This document shows positions 7,623-14,975 of a stretch of 18,368 bases of DNA, one piece after another. The stretch covers positions 1 to 18,368 of the forward strand of contig JBARCX010000209.1 of assembly GCA_049794535.1 (NCBI GenBank), read 5' to 3'. Positions within the stretch are counted from its first letter, which is position 1, and each line of letters starts with the position of its first letter. Origin of the DNA: JBARCX01 sp049794535. Lineage in GTDB: Bacteria; Pseudomonadota; Gammaproteobacteria; Xanthomonadales; Rhodanobacteraceae. Under the pieces are notes generated by a model. The model was not told where the DNA came from and made no database searches. It saw nothing but the letters and a program-made list of their open reading frames with translations. The translations under genes and the position numbers were made by a program.

Positions 7623-7916
7623 ATGGATAGGCGACAACCTAGTGTGTATATGCTTGCGAGTGGCAAGAACGGTACGTTGTACATTGGCGTCACCAGCGAT
7701 TTGACCAAGCGTATCTGGCAGCACAAAAACAATCTCGTTGAGAGCTTCACGAGCAGATATGACGCACATAGCCTAGTTTGGTATGAGCTACACCCGACAA
7801 TGGAATCCGCCATTCTTCGTGAGAAAGCACTGAAGGCTTGGAACCGCGCAAGGAGAGCCCGGCTGATCGAAGGCGAGAACCCCGAATGGCTCGACCTGTA
7901 CTCAACACTGCTGTAA
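7623..7916 (+). CDS. Small GIY-YIG nuclease-domain protein
   Basis: 97 residues making up a single GIY-YIG domain, similar to the YhbQ/UPF0213 type of stand-alone proteins. The GIY part is SVYMLAS, the YIG part is LYIGVTSDLTKRIWQH with the conserved arginine in LTKR, and the metal-binding glutamate is in GENPEWLDLY near the C-terminus. Catalytic positions therefore appear present, suggesting nuclease activity on DNA; the substrate is unknown. The start is set by GGAGG 7 nt before ATG 7623, supplied by repeat copy B. The stop lies 4 nt before thiD. A remnant with the same N-terminus is 275 nt upstream, which hints that gene and palindromes move or duplicate together. Confidence 0.88.
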   Translation: MDRRQPSVYMLASGKNGTLYIGVTSDLTKRIWQHKNNLVESFTSRYDAHSLVWYELHPTMESAILREKALKAWNRARRARLIEGENPEWLDLYSTLL

Positions 7917-7920
7917 CTGG

Positions 7921-8724
7921 ATGACGAGCAAAAACGTGTCACAACCCATCTCGCCGCCTATCGCCCTCACCATTGCCGGATCCGATTCCGGCGGAGGCGC
8001 AGGCATCCAGGCTGACCTGAAAACCTTCCACGCTCGCGGTGTGCACGGGCTATCGGCCATTGCAGCGATCACCTCGCAAAACACCCGCGGCGTTACCGCC
8101 GTGCATGCGGTACCGCTGGTGCATATCCGCAGCCAGCTCGCAGCGGTATTCGACGACTTTCCCATCGGTGCAGTGAAAACCGGCATGCTGGGCAACGCGG
8201 CCATCACCCGCTTGGTGGCGCGTGAAATGCGTGCGCGCAAACCCGCATGGCTGGTAGTCGATCCGGTCATGATCTCAACCAGTGGATCGCGACTGCTCAC
8301 CGAGGATGCCGTGGCAGCGATGGTCGGTGAATTGATCCCGCTTGCCGACATCATCACGCCCAACCTGCCCGAAGCCGAAGCGCTGCTGGGTCAGTCAATC
8401 CGCAATGCAAAAGACTTTGACGACGCCGGCGCAGCCCTACTGGAACTTGGCGCCAGCGCGGTGCTGCTCAAAGGCGGACACGCCGATGGTCGTACCGTGA
8501 TCGATCGTTTCTACGACGCCCGCGGCGTCATGGAACTGCGCCATCCGCGTTTGAAACTCGAAGCTCACGGCACCGGCTGCACGTTGGCCGCGGCGATCGC
8601 GGCGGAGCTGGCCAAGGGCCAGTCGCCACGCTCGGCGGTACGTCGTGCGGTAGCTTACGTACAACGTGCCTTGAAGCATGCGTACCGCCCTGGTGGTAAT
8701 GACCTGCATGTACTTGGACATTGA
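7921..8724 (+). CDS. thiD: Hydroxymethylpyrimidine/phosphomethylpyrimidine kinase
   Basis: 267-residue ribokinase-fold enzyme of thiamine synthesis that phosphorylates HMP to HMP-P and then HMP-PP. Diagnostic motifs are ALTIAGSDSGGGAGIQADLK near the N-terminus, GAVKTGMLG, VVDPVMISTSGSRLL, TPNLPEAEALLG, VLLKGGHA and the C-terminal anion-hole/catalytic motif HGTGCTLAAAIAAELAKG. Starts 4 nt after the GIY-YIG stop, with no strong ribosome site (AACTGG), so translation may be coupled to the GIY-YIG gene. I found no TPP-riboswitch-like sequence upstream. The other thi genes are not in the window. Confidence 0.95.
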   Translation: MTSKNVSQPISPPIALTIAGSDSGGGAGIQADLKTFHARGVHGLSAIAAITSQNTRGVTAVHAVPLVHIRSQLAAVFDDFPIGAVKTGMLGNAAITRLVAREMRARKPAWLVVDPVMISTSGSRLLTEDAVAAMVGELIPLADIITPNLPEAEALLGQSIRNAKDFDDAGAALLELGASAVLLKGGHADGRTVIDRFYDARGVMELRHPRLKLEAHGTGCTLAAAIAAELAKGQSPRSAVRRAVAYVQRALKHAYRPGGNDLHVLGH

Positions 8725-8748
8725 TCGCCGTCCATCGGTGGAACACCT

Positions 8749-9237
8749 GTGACAGCCGAACTCAACATCCGAGTCGCTCGCCCAACCGATGCGGAAGCAC
8801 TGGTTGCACTTCTGGATGACACGTACCGCAGCACGTGGCGGCCCCATCTACGACCGGAAGCAGCCGAGCGCTTCGAACGCGAAGACCGAACTAACCGCTA
8901 CGTCGCCGAGTACATCGACCAATTCTGGATCGCCGCACGCGATCACACCCTCTGCGGCATGGTGCATTGGCGTGACGATTTCCTGGAAGCGCTGCACGTA
9001 AGCACCAGCCATCAAGGCCAGGGCATCGGTGCGGCCCTGCTCTATGTCGCCGAAACGCGCATGGCGATGGCCGGGGTCTCTCTGGCCCGATTGGAAACCG
9101 ATACGTTCAACCTGCGCAGCCGAGATTTCTACCGTAAGCACAGCTACCAGGAAGTAGCCGAATATCCGGACCTCGAATGGGATAGCGGCTTCACCACGGT
9201 GCTACTGCATAAGAGCCTGTTAAAAAGCTCCACCTAA
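8749..9237 (+). CDS. GNAT acetyltransferase
   Basis: 162 residues, GTG start at 8749 with GGTGGAA about 6 nt upstream; 24 nt after thiD, so likely co-transcribed. It begins with NIRVARPTDAEALVALLDDTYRS, the usual GNAT first strand and helix. Motif A LHVSTSHQGQGIGAALLYVAE holds the acetyl-CoA pyrophosphate loop. Motif B is LETDTFNLRSRDFYRKHSYQEV. The substrate is unknown; proximity to thiD does not by itself indicate a thiamine role. It differs from the RimJ/RimL-like enzyme earlier in the window. Confidence 0.88.
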   Translation: MTAELNIRVARPTDAEALVALLDDTYRSTWRPHLRPEAAERFEREDRTNRYVAEYIDQFWIAARDHTLCGMVHWRDDFLEALHVSTSHQGQGIGAALLYVAETRMAMAGVSLARLETDTFNLRSRDFYRKHSYQEVAEYPDLEWDSGFTTVLLHKSLLKSST

Positions 9238-9362
9238 CCCCGCCTATGAGCACGGGTGTCGGCCAGTACGCGCGCTGAAGGCTTACCCCACCATCAGACG
9301 GAGAGCCGGTCGTACTGGGAGTAGAATGCTGAATTGCCCGCATTCCCCGACGATCGCCTAAC

Positions 9363-10307
9363 ATGATCCTTGCACCACGCCTCGTTCTGCTGATCCTGTT
9401 CGCCCTGTTCGCACTCTGCGTATTGCTGGTGCATTTACGTGGCCGTGCGCGACTGCGCTTCGATCGTCAGCTAGTCGACCACTCGGCAATCTTCGCCCCC
9501 TATAACCTGCTGATGTATGCGTTCTCAGCGGTGCCGGCGCGACCGATTCTCGATCGCCAAGGTTTCCCGCAACTGGATCTGCTGCAGGCCAACTGGCGCA
9601 CCATCCGCGAAGAAGCCTTGCAGCTCTTCGACGAAGGTCACATCCGCGCGGCGGAAAAGCACAACGACGCCAGCTTCAATAGCTTCTTCAAACAGGGCTG
9701 GAAGCGCTTCTACCTCAAATGGTATGGCGAGCCGCTCGCCTCGGCCGAAACCTTGTGCCCCAAGACGGTCGAGCTGCTGAAATCCATACCTAGCGTCAAA
9801 GCGGCCATGTTCGCTCTGTTACCGCCAGGCAGCAAACTCAATCCGCACCGTGATCCCTTTGCCGGTTCGTTGCGCTATCACCTGGGCCTGATCACGCCCA
9901 ATTCCGACGATTGCCGCATCTTCGTCGATGGCGAAGTGCATGCCTGGGGCGATGGCAAAGACGTGGTGTTCGACGAGACCTATGTGCATTGGGCCGAAAA
10001 CCGTACCGACCAAACGCGAGTGATCCTGTTCGCGGATGTGGAGCGCCCGCTGCGCACACGCTGGATGAGTGCCATCAACCACCGCGTTGGCGCCTTCATG
10101 GGCAAGATCACCGCCTCGCCAAACACCGATTCCGCTGCAGAAGAGGTGGGCTTCGTGAACCGCATGTTCGCCCTCAACAAACACAGCCGCGAACGCAGCC
10201 GCAAGTTCAAGAAGAAATATCCCAAGCTGTTCCGCACGCTGAAATACATCGGCATGCTGATACTGATTTGGCTGATCTTCCTGGCGCCCTGGCCGTTCTT
10301 CCGCTAA
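9363..10307 (+). CDS. lpxO: LpxO-like Fe(II)/2-oxoglutarate dioxygenase (lipid A / aspartyl-asparaginyl beta-hydroxylase family)
   Basis: 314 residues. An N-terminal membrane segment (LVLLILFALFALCVLLVHL, about 7-25) and a C-terminal one (YIGMLILIWLIFLAPWPFF) flank a cytoplasmic catalytic domain. The domain has H162 and D164 in NPHRDPFAGSLRYHLGL and H209 in ETYVHWAENRTDQTRVIL, the iron site and 2-oxoglutarate-binding arginine pattern of the aspartyl/asparaginyl beta-hydroxylase family. LpxO members with these two membrane anchors hydroxylate the secondary acyl chain of lipid A at carbon 2, which alters outer-membrane properties. Substrate assignment is inferred from architecture; a peptide substrate cannot be excluded. 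The next gene is the ECF sigma factor, 58 nt downstream on the same strand. Confidence 0.83.
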   Translation: MILAPRLVLLILFALFALCVLLVHLRGRARLRFDRQLVDHSAIFAPYNLLMYAFSAVPARPILDRQGFPQLDLLQANWRTIREEALQLFDEGHIRAAEKHNDASFNSFFKQGWKRFYLKWYGEPLASAETLCPKTVELLKSIPSVKAAMFALLPPGSKLNPHRDPFAGSLRYHLGLITPNSDDCRIFVDGEVHAWGDGKDVVFDETYVHWAENRTDQTRVILFADVERPLRTRWMSAINHRVGAFMGKITASPNTDSAAEEVGFVNRMFALNKHSRERSRKFKKKYPKLFRTLKYIGMLILIWLIFLAPWPFFR

Positions 10308-10309
10308 GC

Positions 10310-10336
10310 GGTCACATTTCGCGCCCCCTGCGCGTC
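10310..10336 (+). promoter_or_regulatory. ECF41-type promoter of the sigma-factor gene
   Basis: GGTCACA at 10310-10316, a 16 nt spacer and CGTC at 10333-10336. The published ECF41 promoter form, as I recall it, is TGTCACA-N16-CGTC; here only the first base differs. Located 30 nt before the sigma gene ATG, so the sigma factor probably activates its own gene. Confidence 0.65.
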
Positions 10337-10365
10337 CTTATCAACGACTCCCCCTGGAAGCCGTC

Positions 10366-11256
10366 ATGGACCCGCAAACCGCCCTGTTCCAGCAACACCG
10401 CCAGCGCCTGTTTGGCTTGGCCTACCGCATGCTCGGCACGCCGACCGATGCCGAGGATGTGCTGCACGACGCCTGGCTGCGTTGGCATGCGCAGGATGCC
10501 AACACGCTCGATGATCCCGAAGCATGGCTGGTCACGGTAACCACACGCATCGCGCTGGATAAGCTGCGCAAAGCCAAGACCGAACGCGCGCACTACACCG
10601 GCCCGTGGCTACCCGAACCACTGATCGCCGATGAAGAACAGCCCGAGGCGCAATTCGAGCGCAGCGAAAGTCTCAACCTGTCGTTCCTGACGTTACTAGA
10701 GCGGCTCAGCGCTGAGGAGCGCGCCGCGTTCCTGCTGCACGATGTGTTCGACTACAGCCATGCCGAAGCAGCCGCCATGCTCGGTATTAGCGAAGATGCC
10801 TGCCGCCAGCGCGCACATCGCGCCAAGCAGCGCCTACGCGACCACCGCCCGCGCTTTACCTACGCCCCAGAAACGCAACAACGGCTGCTCGAAAAGTTCA
10901 TGCAGGCGCTGCAACAGCCAACACCGGAAGTCCTGAAAGAGCTGTTCGCCGAGGATGCCGTACACCTCTCCGATGGCGGAGGGGTGGTACGAGCGGCACT
11001 GCGCCCCTTACACGGCAACGAGCGACTCGCACGGCTCTACATGTCAGTCGCGAAGCGCTATCGCGAAAGCCACGCCGTGCATCGTCTGCAATGGCTCAAT
11101 GGCGCGCCCGCGCTGCTCACATGGATCGATGCCGCGCTGGTGTCCGTCAGCTGGATCGAAACCGATGGCGAGCGCATCGTGGGTATTCACACGCTGCGGC
11201 ATCCGGAGAAATTGGCGCGTATCGAGAGCCACACGGACTATGAGGACAGGCTCTAG
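10366..11256 (+). CDS. ECF RNA polymerase sigma factor with C-terminal SnoaL-like domain (ECF41/SigJ-type)
   Basis: 296 residues. Sigma-2 region (about 5-75) with LFGLAYRMLGTPTDAEDVLHDAWLRW and the -10 recognition helix; a linker with GPWLPEPL, characteristic of ECF41; sigma-4 region (about 110-160) with LSAEERAAFLLHDVFDYSHA and the recognition helix ISEDACRQRAHRAKQRL. The extra C-terminal domain of about 120 residues is a SnoaL/NTF2-like fold. It has SDGGGVV where ECF41 members have DGGGK, and RHPEKLARI where they have NPDKL. In ECF41 this domain controls sigma activity in place of an anti-sigma factor; none is seen nearby. ECF41 genes are typically next to a carboxymuconolactone decarboxylase, oxidoreductase or epimerase gene, as here. 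The inducing signal is unknown. Confidence 0.92.
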   Translation: MDPQTALFQQHRQRLFGLAYRMLGTPTDAEDVLHDAWLRWHAQDANTLDDPEAWLVTVTTRIALDKLRKAKTERAHYTGPWLPEPLIADEEQPEAQFERSESLNLSFLTLLERLSAEERAAFLLHDVFDYSHAEAAAMLGISEDACRQRAHRAKQRLRDHRPRFTYAPETQQRLLEKFMQALQQPTPEVLKELFAEDAVHLSDGGGVVRAALRPLHGNERLARLYMSVAKRYRESHAVHRLQWLNGAPALLTWIDAALVSVSWIETDGERIVGIHTLRHPEKLARIESHTDYEDRL

Positions 11257-11259
11257 ATC

Positions 11260-11286
11260 TGTCACGCCAGAGGGATATGACACGTC
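11260..11286 (+). promoter_or_regulatory. ECF41-type promoter of the AhpD-like gene
   Basis: TGTCACG at 11260-11266, a 16 nt spacer and CGTC at 11283-11286. Matches TGTCACA-N16-CGTC with one difference. It starts 4 nt after the sigma gene stop and ends 43 nt before the AhpD-like ATG, leaving room for a short leader. Confidence 0.72.
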
Positions 11287-11329
11287 CTTGGTATAAGCGG
11301 CCATATCGCCGCACAACCAGAGACCCGTC

Positions 11330-11785
11330 ATGTCAAACCGCCTCAACTATCTCAAGCACCCCAATGCCACCCAGGCGCTGAGCGCCCTCAACACCTACGT
11401 TCGGCAATGCGGGCTGGAACAAAGCCTGATCGAACTGATTTTTCTGCGCGTTTCCCAGCTCAACGGCTGTGCCTATTGCCTCGATATGCACACCAAAGAT
11501 GCCCGCGCCGCGGGTGAAACCGAGCAACGTCTTTATCTGTTGCAGGCTTGGTGGGTGGCGCCTTTCTATAGCGAGCGCGAACGCGCCGCATTGGCCTGGT
11601 GCGAAGCCGTCACCCACTTAGGCCCCCATGGTGTCGCCGACGATGTCTACGAGCAGGCTTTGCGGCAATTCAGCGAAGCCGAATTAATGAACCTCAACAT
11701 GGCGGTGATCCTGATGAACGGCTGGAACCGCATCGCGATTCCATTCAAGGCCGTGCCCGGTAGCTATAAACCCGCAGCACATTGA
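11330..11785 (+). CDS. Carboxymuconolactone decarboxylase / AhpD-like CxxC oxidoreductase
   Basis: 151 residues of the all-helical AhpD-like fold. The redox motif is ELIFLRVSQLNGCAYCLDMHTKDA, giving the E-(x)n-C-x2-C-x3-H arrangement of AhpD-type disulfide reductases and peroxidases. The rest (YLLQAWWVAPFYSERERAALAWCEAVT, then MNLNMAVILMNGWNRIAIPF) is typical of the carboxymuconolactone decarboxylase family, Pfam CMD type. No decarboxylase pathway genes are near; the CxxC motif argues for a thiol-redox role. Placed right after the ECF41 sigma gene behind a matching promoter, so it is very likely that sigma factor's main target. Confidence 0.92.
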   Translation: MSNRLNYLKHPNATQALSALNTYVRQCGLEQSLIELIFLRVSQLNGCAYCLDMHTKDARAAGETEQRLYLLQAWWVAPFYSERERAALAWCEAVTHLGPHGVADDVYEQALRQFSEAELMNLNMAVILMNGWNRIAIPFKAVPGSYKPAAH

Positions 11786-11832
11786 CCATGTCCTTTAGCG
11801 GGGCACACCCTGATGAGCGTCAAGCTTCAGCT

Positions 11833-11980
11833 GCACCCTTCTCCCCTCGGGAGAAGGTGCCGGCAGGCGGATGAGGGTTCGGTGAAACCTCAACGTGACG
11901 CGCTGGTCGCACCCTCACCCGCTGCGACCCGAAGGTAGTCCCTGTGGGACCGGCACCCTCTCCCGGAGAGAGAGGGCCAC
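11833..11980. repeat. MITE-like imperfect palindromic element
   Basis: The left arm (from about 11836: CCTTCTCCC...GGAGAAGGTGCCGGCAGG, then GGATGAGGGTTCGG) reappears inverted in the right arm (to about 11978: CGCACCCTCACCCGCTGCG, then GGCACCCTCTCCC). Each arm forms its own hairpin around the CTCCC/GGGAG core. The right arm carries about 24 extra bases including GTCCCTGTGGGAC. No ORF. It looks like a dispersed intergenic repeat; copy number cannot be judged from this window. Confidence 0.6.
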
Positions 11981-12013
11981 ATTTTCTGAAACTCGACACC
12001 ATATGAAGAGCAC

Positions 12014-12047
12014 AAAAAAAGCCGGCACTCGAAAGTGCCGACTTTTT
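12014..12047 (-). terminator. Intrinsic terminator of adhesin gene 1
   Basis: Hairpin GCCGGCACT-CGAA-AGTGCCGAC (12021-12042), followed on the minus strand by seven T (12014-12020). The same CGAA loop and flanks recur after the other two adhesin genes. Confidence 0.85.
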
Positions 12048-12074
12048 CACTTCAAACAACATTACACCGCAGCG

Positions 12075-12151
12075 GTAGGTTGGGGTGAGTTTGCGAACCC
12101 CAACGTCGAAGTACCTCCACGTTGGGTATCGCTGCACTCCACCCAACCTAC
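12075..12151. repeat. Palindromic element downstream of adhesin gene 1
   Basis: Inverted arms GTAGGTTGGGGTGAG at the left and CTCCACCCAACCTAC at the right, with inner parts AACCCCAACGT and ACGTTGGGTATCGC also complementary. A close copy is at 17411-17486 after adhesin gene 3. Lies between the gene stop and its terminator, so it is transcribed into the 3' UTR. Confidence 0.75.
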
Positions 12152-12176
12152 ACAACCTCGTTACCGCTAGCAGTAA

Positions 12177-14498
12177 TTACAGATCCACGCCGAAACCGAC
12201 GCCCACCGAAGTCTCCGAACCACTGAACGCGCCACCCACACTCATGCGGGTACGCTCGCCGAGGGTATTGGCATAGCCGACAGCCATGGCCGCCTTGCTG
12301 TTCTGCACGCCAACGCCCACCGCCACACGACCACGCTGATTCGTTACACCCGCCGCATTGATCGCCATCTGCGTGTTCGCCGCGCCCATCGCACCAATGC
12401 GATCAAGCCGGTTATCGAGGCGCTGGAAGCGCTGATTCGTATCGTTCTTGAAGTTGTCCAACGAATCGCTCAGCGCATTCACACGGTTGTCGGTATACGC
12501 ATTCGACGCCTGCAGGGACTCCTGCACCAGTGCATTCACCTGGCCTACATTGGCCGCATCCGTTGGGGCCACACCAGCACCCACATTGGTGATCGGTGCA
12601 CCGCCAGCATCGTTACCCACACCACCACCGGGTGGGGGCTCAACCGTACCCGCCCCCGCCTCGATCACTCCTACGCGCCCACTGAGATCGCCGATCTGGC
12701 TGCTCAACGCATTACTGAGGTCATACAGCTGGCCGCCATTGATGGCTTGATTACTGCCGGATGCAATCAGGCCATCCGCCACACCATCCAGTACGCGTGC
12801 ACCAGCGATACCGGCAAAATTCACCAGCAGGCCATCGGTGGACGTTGCGACGTTAATCTCGCGCGTGTCCAGATCCTGACGAACCAGACCCACCACGCCA
12901 TCGTCCAACGCGTTCACGGAATCCCACAGATTGCTGATATCGACCTTGTTCTGGTTTGCCGTGCTTTGCACCGAGAACAACTGCGCGCCATTCACCGCAT
13001 CGGTGCTGGTTGCGTTTAGCGCACCTGGAGCGACGTTGGTCAGCGTGACTTCGCTCGCAGCGCCCGCGCCACCCAAGGTGACCTGGGTCTTGGTGCTGGG
13101 ATCGTCGTACTGCACACCCGCCGCAGCGACATTGCCGATCTGGCCTTGCAGATTAGTGATGTCGCTCGTATTGGTGGCGATGTTTGCCGTGTTGGTCGCG
13201 ATATTGGTCGTATTGGAGGTAATGGCACCATCCAGCGCACTCAGTGCATCACCCACGTTCGTCGCTGTACCGCCATTCGCCAAATTGTAGGTGGGGCCGG
13301 TCACTGCACCGGTGTTCGGGTCGATCGATGCGCCACCACCAAAGGCCGCCACCACCGGAGCAAGCTGGCTCACATTCACGGCATCAGTCGGTTGCGTGCC
13401 AGCGGCGACGTTAACGATCTGGCGCTGGAAACCAGCAGTACCCACGGAGATCGAGCTGTCGCGATCGGCAAGCGAACCACTACCCAGTGCAACGGACATA
13501 TCCCCCGTCACGAAAGCATTTGTGCCGAGCGCCATGCTACTGAGGGTACCTGCAGCTACCCGCGCGCCCGAACCAAGAGCCACGCCAGCGAGGGCGCCCG
13601 CTCCGACTTGCGCTCCTGCGCCGAGAGCCATACCACCGGCAGCACCCGCAGCCACCTGAGCCGCCGCCCCCATGGCTATCGAACTATCTTCCAATGCATC
13701 CGCTGCACGACCCAAGGCAAGCGCACCGTAGCCCTCCGAGTGAGAGGAGTCGCCAAGCGACGTAGCGCCGTCGCCCGAGGCGATCGTGTTGGTACCGATC
13801 GATGTTGCGCTCCAAGCAGCCGTCACCATCGTGGAATCCGCACTCGCGTTCCAGCCAATGGCCGTCGAACCGTCGGTTGCACCCATTGTCGTTGCGCTCG
13901 TACCAATGGCTATCGCGTGGGCAATCCCTGGCGTTGCGCCCCAGCCCAAGGCAACTGCCCCTTGATAGCCTGCGTTAGCCATGAAGCCCAACGCTGTCGC
14001 GTGGTCTGCTGTGGCCTTCGCCTGATCACCCACGGCTAATGTCGCTACACCGGTAGCCACCGAGGCATAGCCTATGGCAGTGGCAACGTTGCCATTTGCA
14101 GCGGCGCCAGAACCGACGGCGACGGAGCCTGGGCCCGATGCACTTGCATTGGCGGCATCAGTACCCGCATTAGCCACACCATAGTTGCCCAGATCCATCA
14201 CTCCGATGGGGCCACTCGCGTTCGTCGCATCCGTGGTCTTACTGATGGACGACGTTGTGCTGCTGCCATGGCAACCATTCGATGCATCCACATCATCGGA
14301 TGCGCATTCTGCGATACGCGTTTCAGTTGAACCGGCGTCCTCAGCCGCTAGCACACCGCCTGAGCCCATGCTCAGCGCAAGCGCCACCGTGATGGCCGCC
14401 GCAACGCCACCTTTCTTCTTGCGGCCCTTGGCCAACTCCGGAGCTACCGCGCACTTGCCCGTAGCAGCGTTCCATACAAGCTTATATATCGTATTCAT
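12177..14498 (-). CDS. Trimeric autotransporter adhesin (YadA/Hia type), gene 1
   Basis: 773 residues, predicted homotrimeric surface adhesin (type Vc secretion). MNTIYKLVWNAATGKC plus ELAKGRKKKGG is an extended signal peptide region, followed by the hydrophobic core AAAITVALALSMGSGGVLA; cleavage near A51/A52. C65 and C76 follow. Residues about 120-345 are YadA-head beta-roll repeats (AVGSGAAANGN, TAIGYASVATG, LAVGDQAKATA and others). A neck is at about 350-385 (QIVNVAAGTQPTDAVNVSQL). A stalk follows to about 630, then a coiled coil (VNALSDSLDNFKND) and the four-strand membrane anchor, about 715-773 (RGRVAVGVGVQNSKAAMAVG ... GFGVDL). The C-terminal residue is Leu rather than the usual aromatic. 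AGAGG 5 nt before ATG 14498 fixes the start over an upstream in-frame ATG at 14513. The ligand is unknown. Confidence 0.93.
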   Translation of the reverse strand: MNTIYKLVWNAATGKCAVAPELAKGRKKKGGVAAAITVALALSMGSGGVLAAEDAGSTETRIAECASDDVDASNGCHGSSTTSSISKTTDATNASGPIGVMDLGNYGVANAGTDAANASASGPGSVAVGSGAAANGNVATAIGYASVATGVATLAVGDQAKATADHATALGFMANAGYQGAVALGWGATPGIAHAIAIGTSATTMGATDGSTAIGWNASADSTMVTAAWSATSIGTNTIASGDGATSLGDSSHSEGYGALALGRAADALEDSSIAMGAAAQVAAGAAGGMALGAGAQVGAGALAGVALGSGARVAAGTLSSMALGTNAFVTGDMSVALGSGSLADRDSSISVGTAGFQRQIVNVAAGTQPTDAVNVSQLAPVVAAFGGGASIDPNTGAVTGPTYNLANGGTATNVGDALSALDGAITSNTTNIATNTANIATNTSDITNLQGQIGNVAAAGVQYDDPSTKTQVTLGGAGAASEVTLTNVAPGALNATSTDAVNGAQLFSVQSTANQNKVDISNLWDSVNALDDGVVGLVRQDLDTREINVATSTDGLLVNFAGIAGARVLDGVADGLIASGSNQAINGGQLYDLSNALSSQIGDLSGRVGVIEAGAGTVEPPPGGGVGNDAGGAPITNVGAGVAPTDAANVGQVNALVQESLQASNAYTDNRVNALSDSLDNFKNDTNQRFQRLDNRLDRIGAMGAANTQMAINAAGVTNQRGRVAVGVGVQNSKAAMAVGYANTLGERTRMSVGGAFSGSETSVGVGFGVDL

Positions 14499-14590
14499 TG
14501 AAACCTCTTCCATGAATCAATGGGCCATGCGGTGAACCGCATGGCGAATGGCTTGGATCGATGAGATCGAGGTAATACCGCGATACCCAT
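14495..14590 (-). CDS. Possible leader ORF upstream of adhesin gene 1
   Basis: 31 codons starting ATG at 14590 (MGIAVLPRSHRS...KPFAM) and ending in a TGA that overlaps the adhesin ATG (ATGA). The matching stretch before gene 2 reads MGIVALPRYQPFAM and runs in frame into that adhesin. No clear ribosome site. The conservation may instead reflect RNA structure, so coding status is doubtful. Confidence 0.3.
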   Translation of the reverse strand: MGIAVLPRSHRSKPFAMRFTAWPIDSWKRFQ

Positions 14591-14793
14591 GGCGTCGAAC
14601 AAAACGCTCCCGTACCGCGTGATATCACGCGATAAACACGAAATAGGTGAGTGTGTGCCGGCAGGCTGAGCACTGGCTGGGCGTCTACTTAGCCCCAACA
14701 AGTTCTCTTTGACGACTCTCTCGCTCAGCTCACCGCCCTGCAGTGGCGGCGTTGTTTGTTCGACGTAGCTATTAGAGGTTTTTAGGCTTTTTC
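14499..14793 (-). promoter_or_regulatory. Conserved leader region of adhesin gene 1
   Basis: No established gene. On the minus strand it aligns block by block with the region before gene 2: AAAAGCCTAAAA, then TCTAATA (possible -10), GAACAAACAACGC, a hairpin CCGCC...GGCGG, ATGGGTATCGC, TTACCTCGAT, and GCCCATTGA before the ribosome site. A perfect 16-bp palindrome, CGCGTGATATCACGCG, is at 14616-14631. Farther upstream (14794-14916) the DNA is AT-rich with a weak TTGATC-N18-CTATAT pair at 14822-14827 and 14798-14803 on the minus strand. I recognise no known riboswitch. Confidence 0.5.
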
Positions 14794-14916
14794 GGCTATA
14801 TAGAATTAATCCGATACATAGGATCAATACGAAGATCTTATTCAGATTTCATTGATGATTGAAATATTTTGAACGCGTGAACAAAAATCCCAAATTCACT
14901 CTCTGAACGCGAGCGC

Positions 14917-14953
14917 AAAAAAAGGCCGGTACTCGAAAATACCGGCCTTTTTA
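14917..14953 (-). terminator. Intrinsic terminator of adhesin gene 2
   Basis: AAAAAGGCCGGTA (14919-14931) pairs with TACCGGCCTTTTT (14940-14952) around CTCGAAAA, with a T run on either strand. Same loop core (CTCGAAA) as the terminators of genes 1 and 3. Confidence 0.9.
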
Positions 14954-14975
14954 TTACCTGTTGTTTAGGGTGTGT

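Noticed and set aside
7440..7925. TPP riboswitch upstream of thiD
   Set aside because: No CTGAGA / ACCTGA-type THI-box signature on the plus strand; the region is occupied by palindromic repeats and the GIY-YIG gene.
13146..14039. 297-codon plus-strand open frame opposite adhesin gene 1
   Set aside because: Repetitive, Arg/Cys/His-rich translation arising from the antisense of YadA head repeats; no ribosome site and no recognisable domain.
13450..14110. Repeated short motifs suggesting a CRISPR or satellite array
   Set aside because: The repeats are codon-periodic, variable and in frame with the adhesin; they encode YadA-head beta-roll repeats, with no constant repeat/spacer structure.
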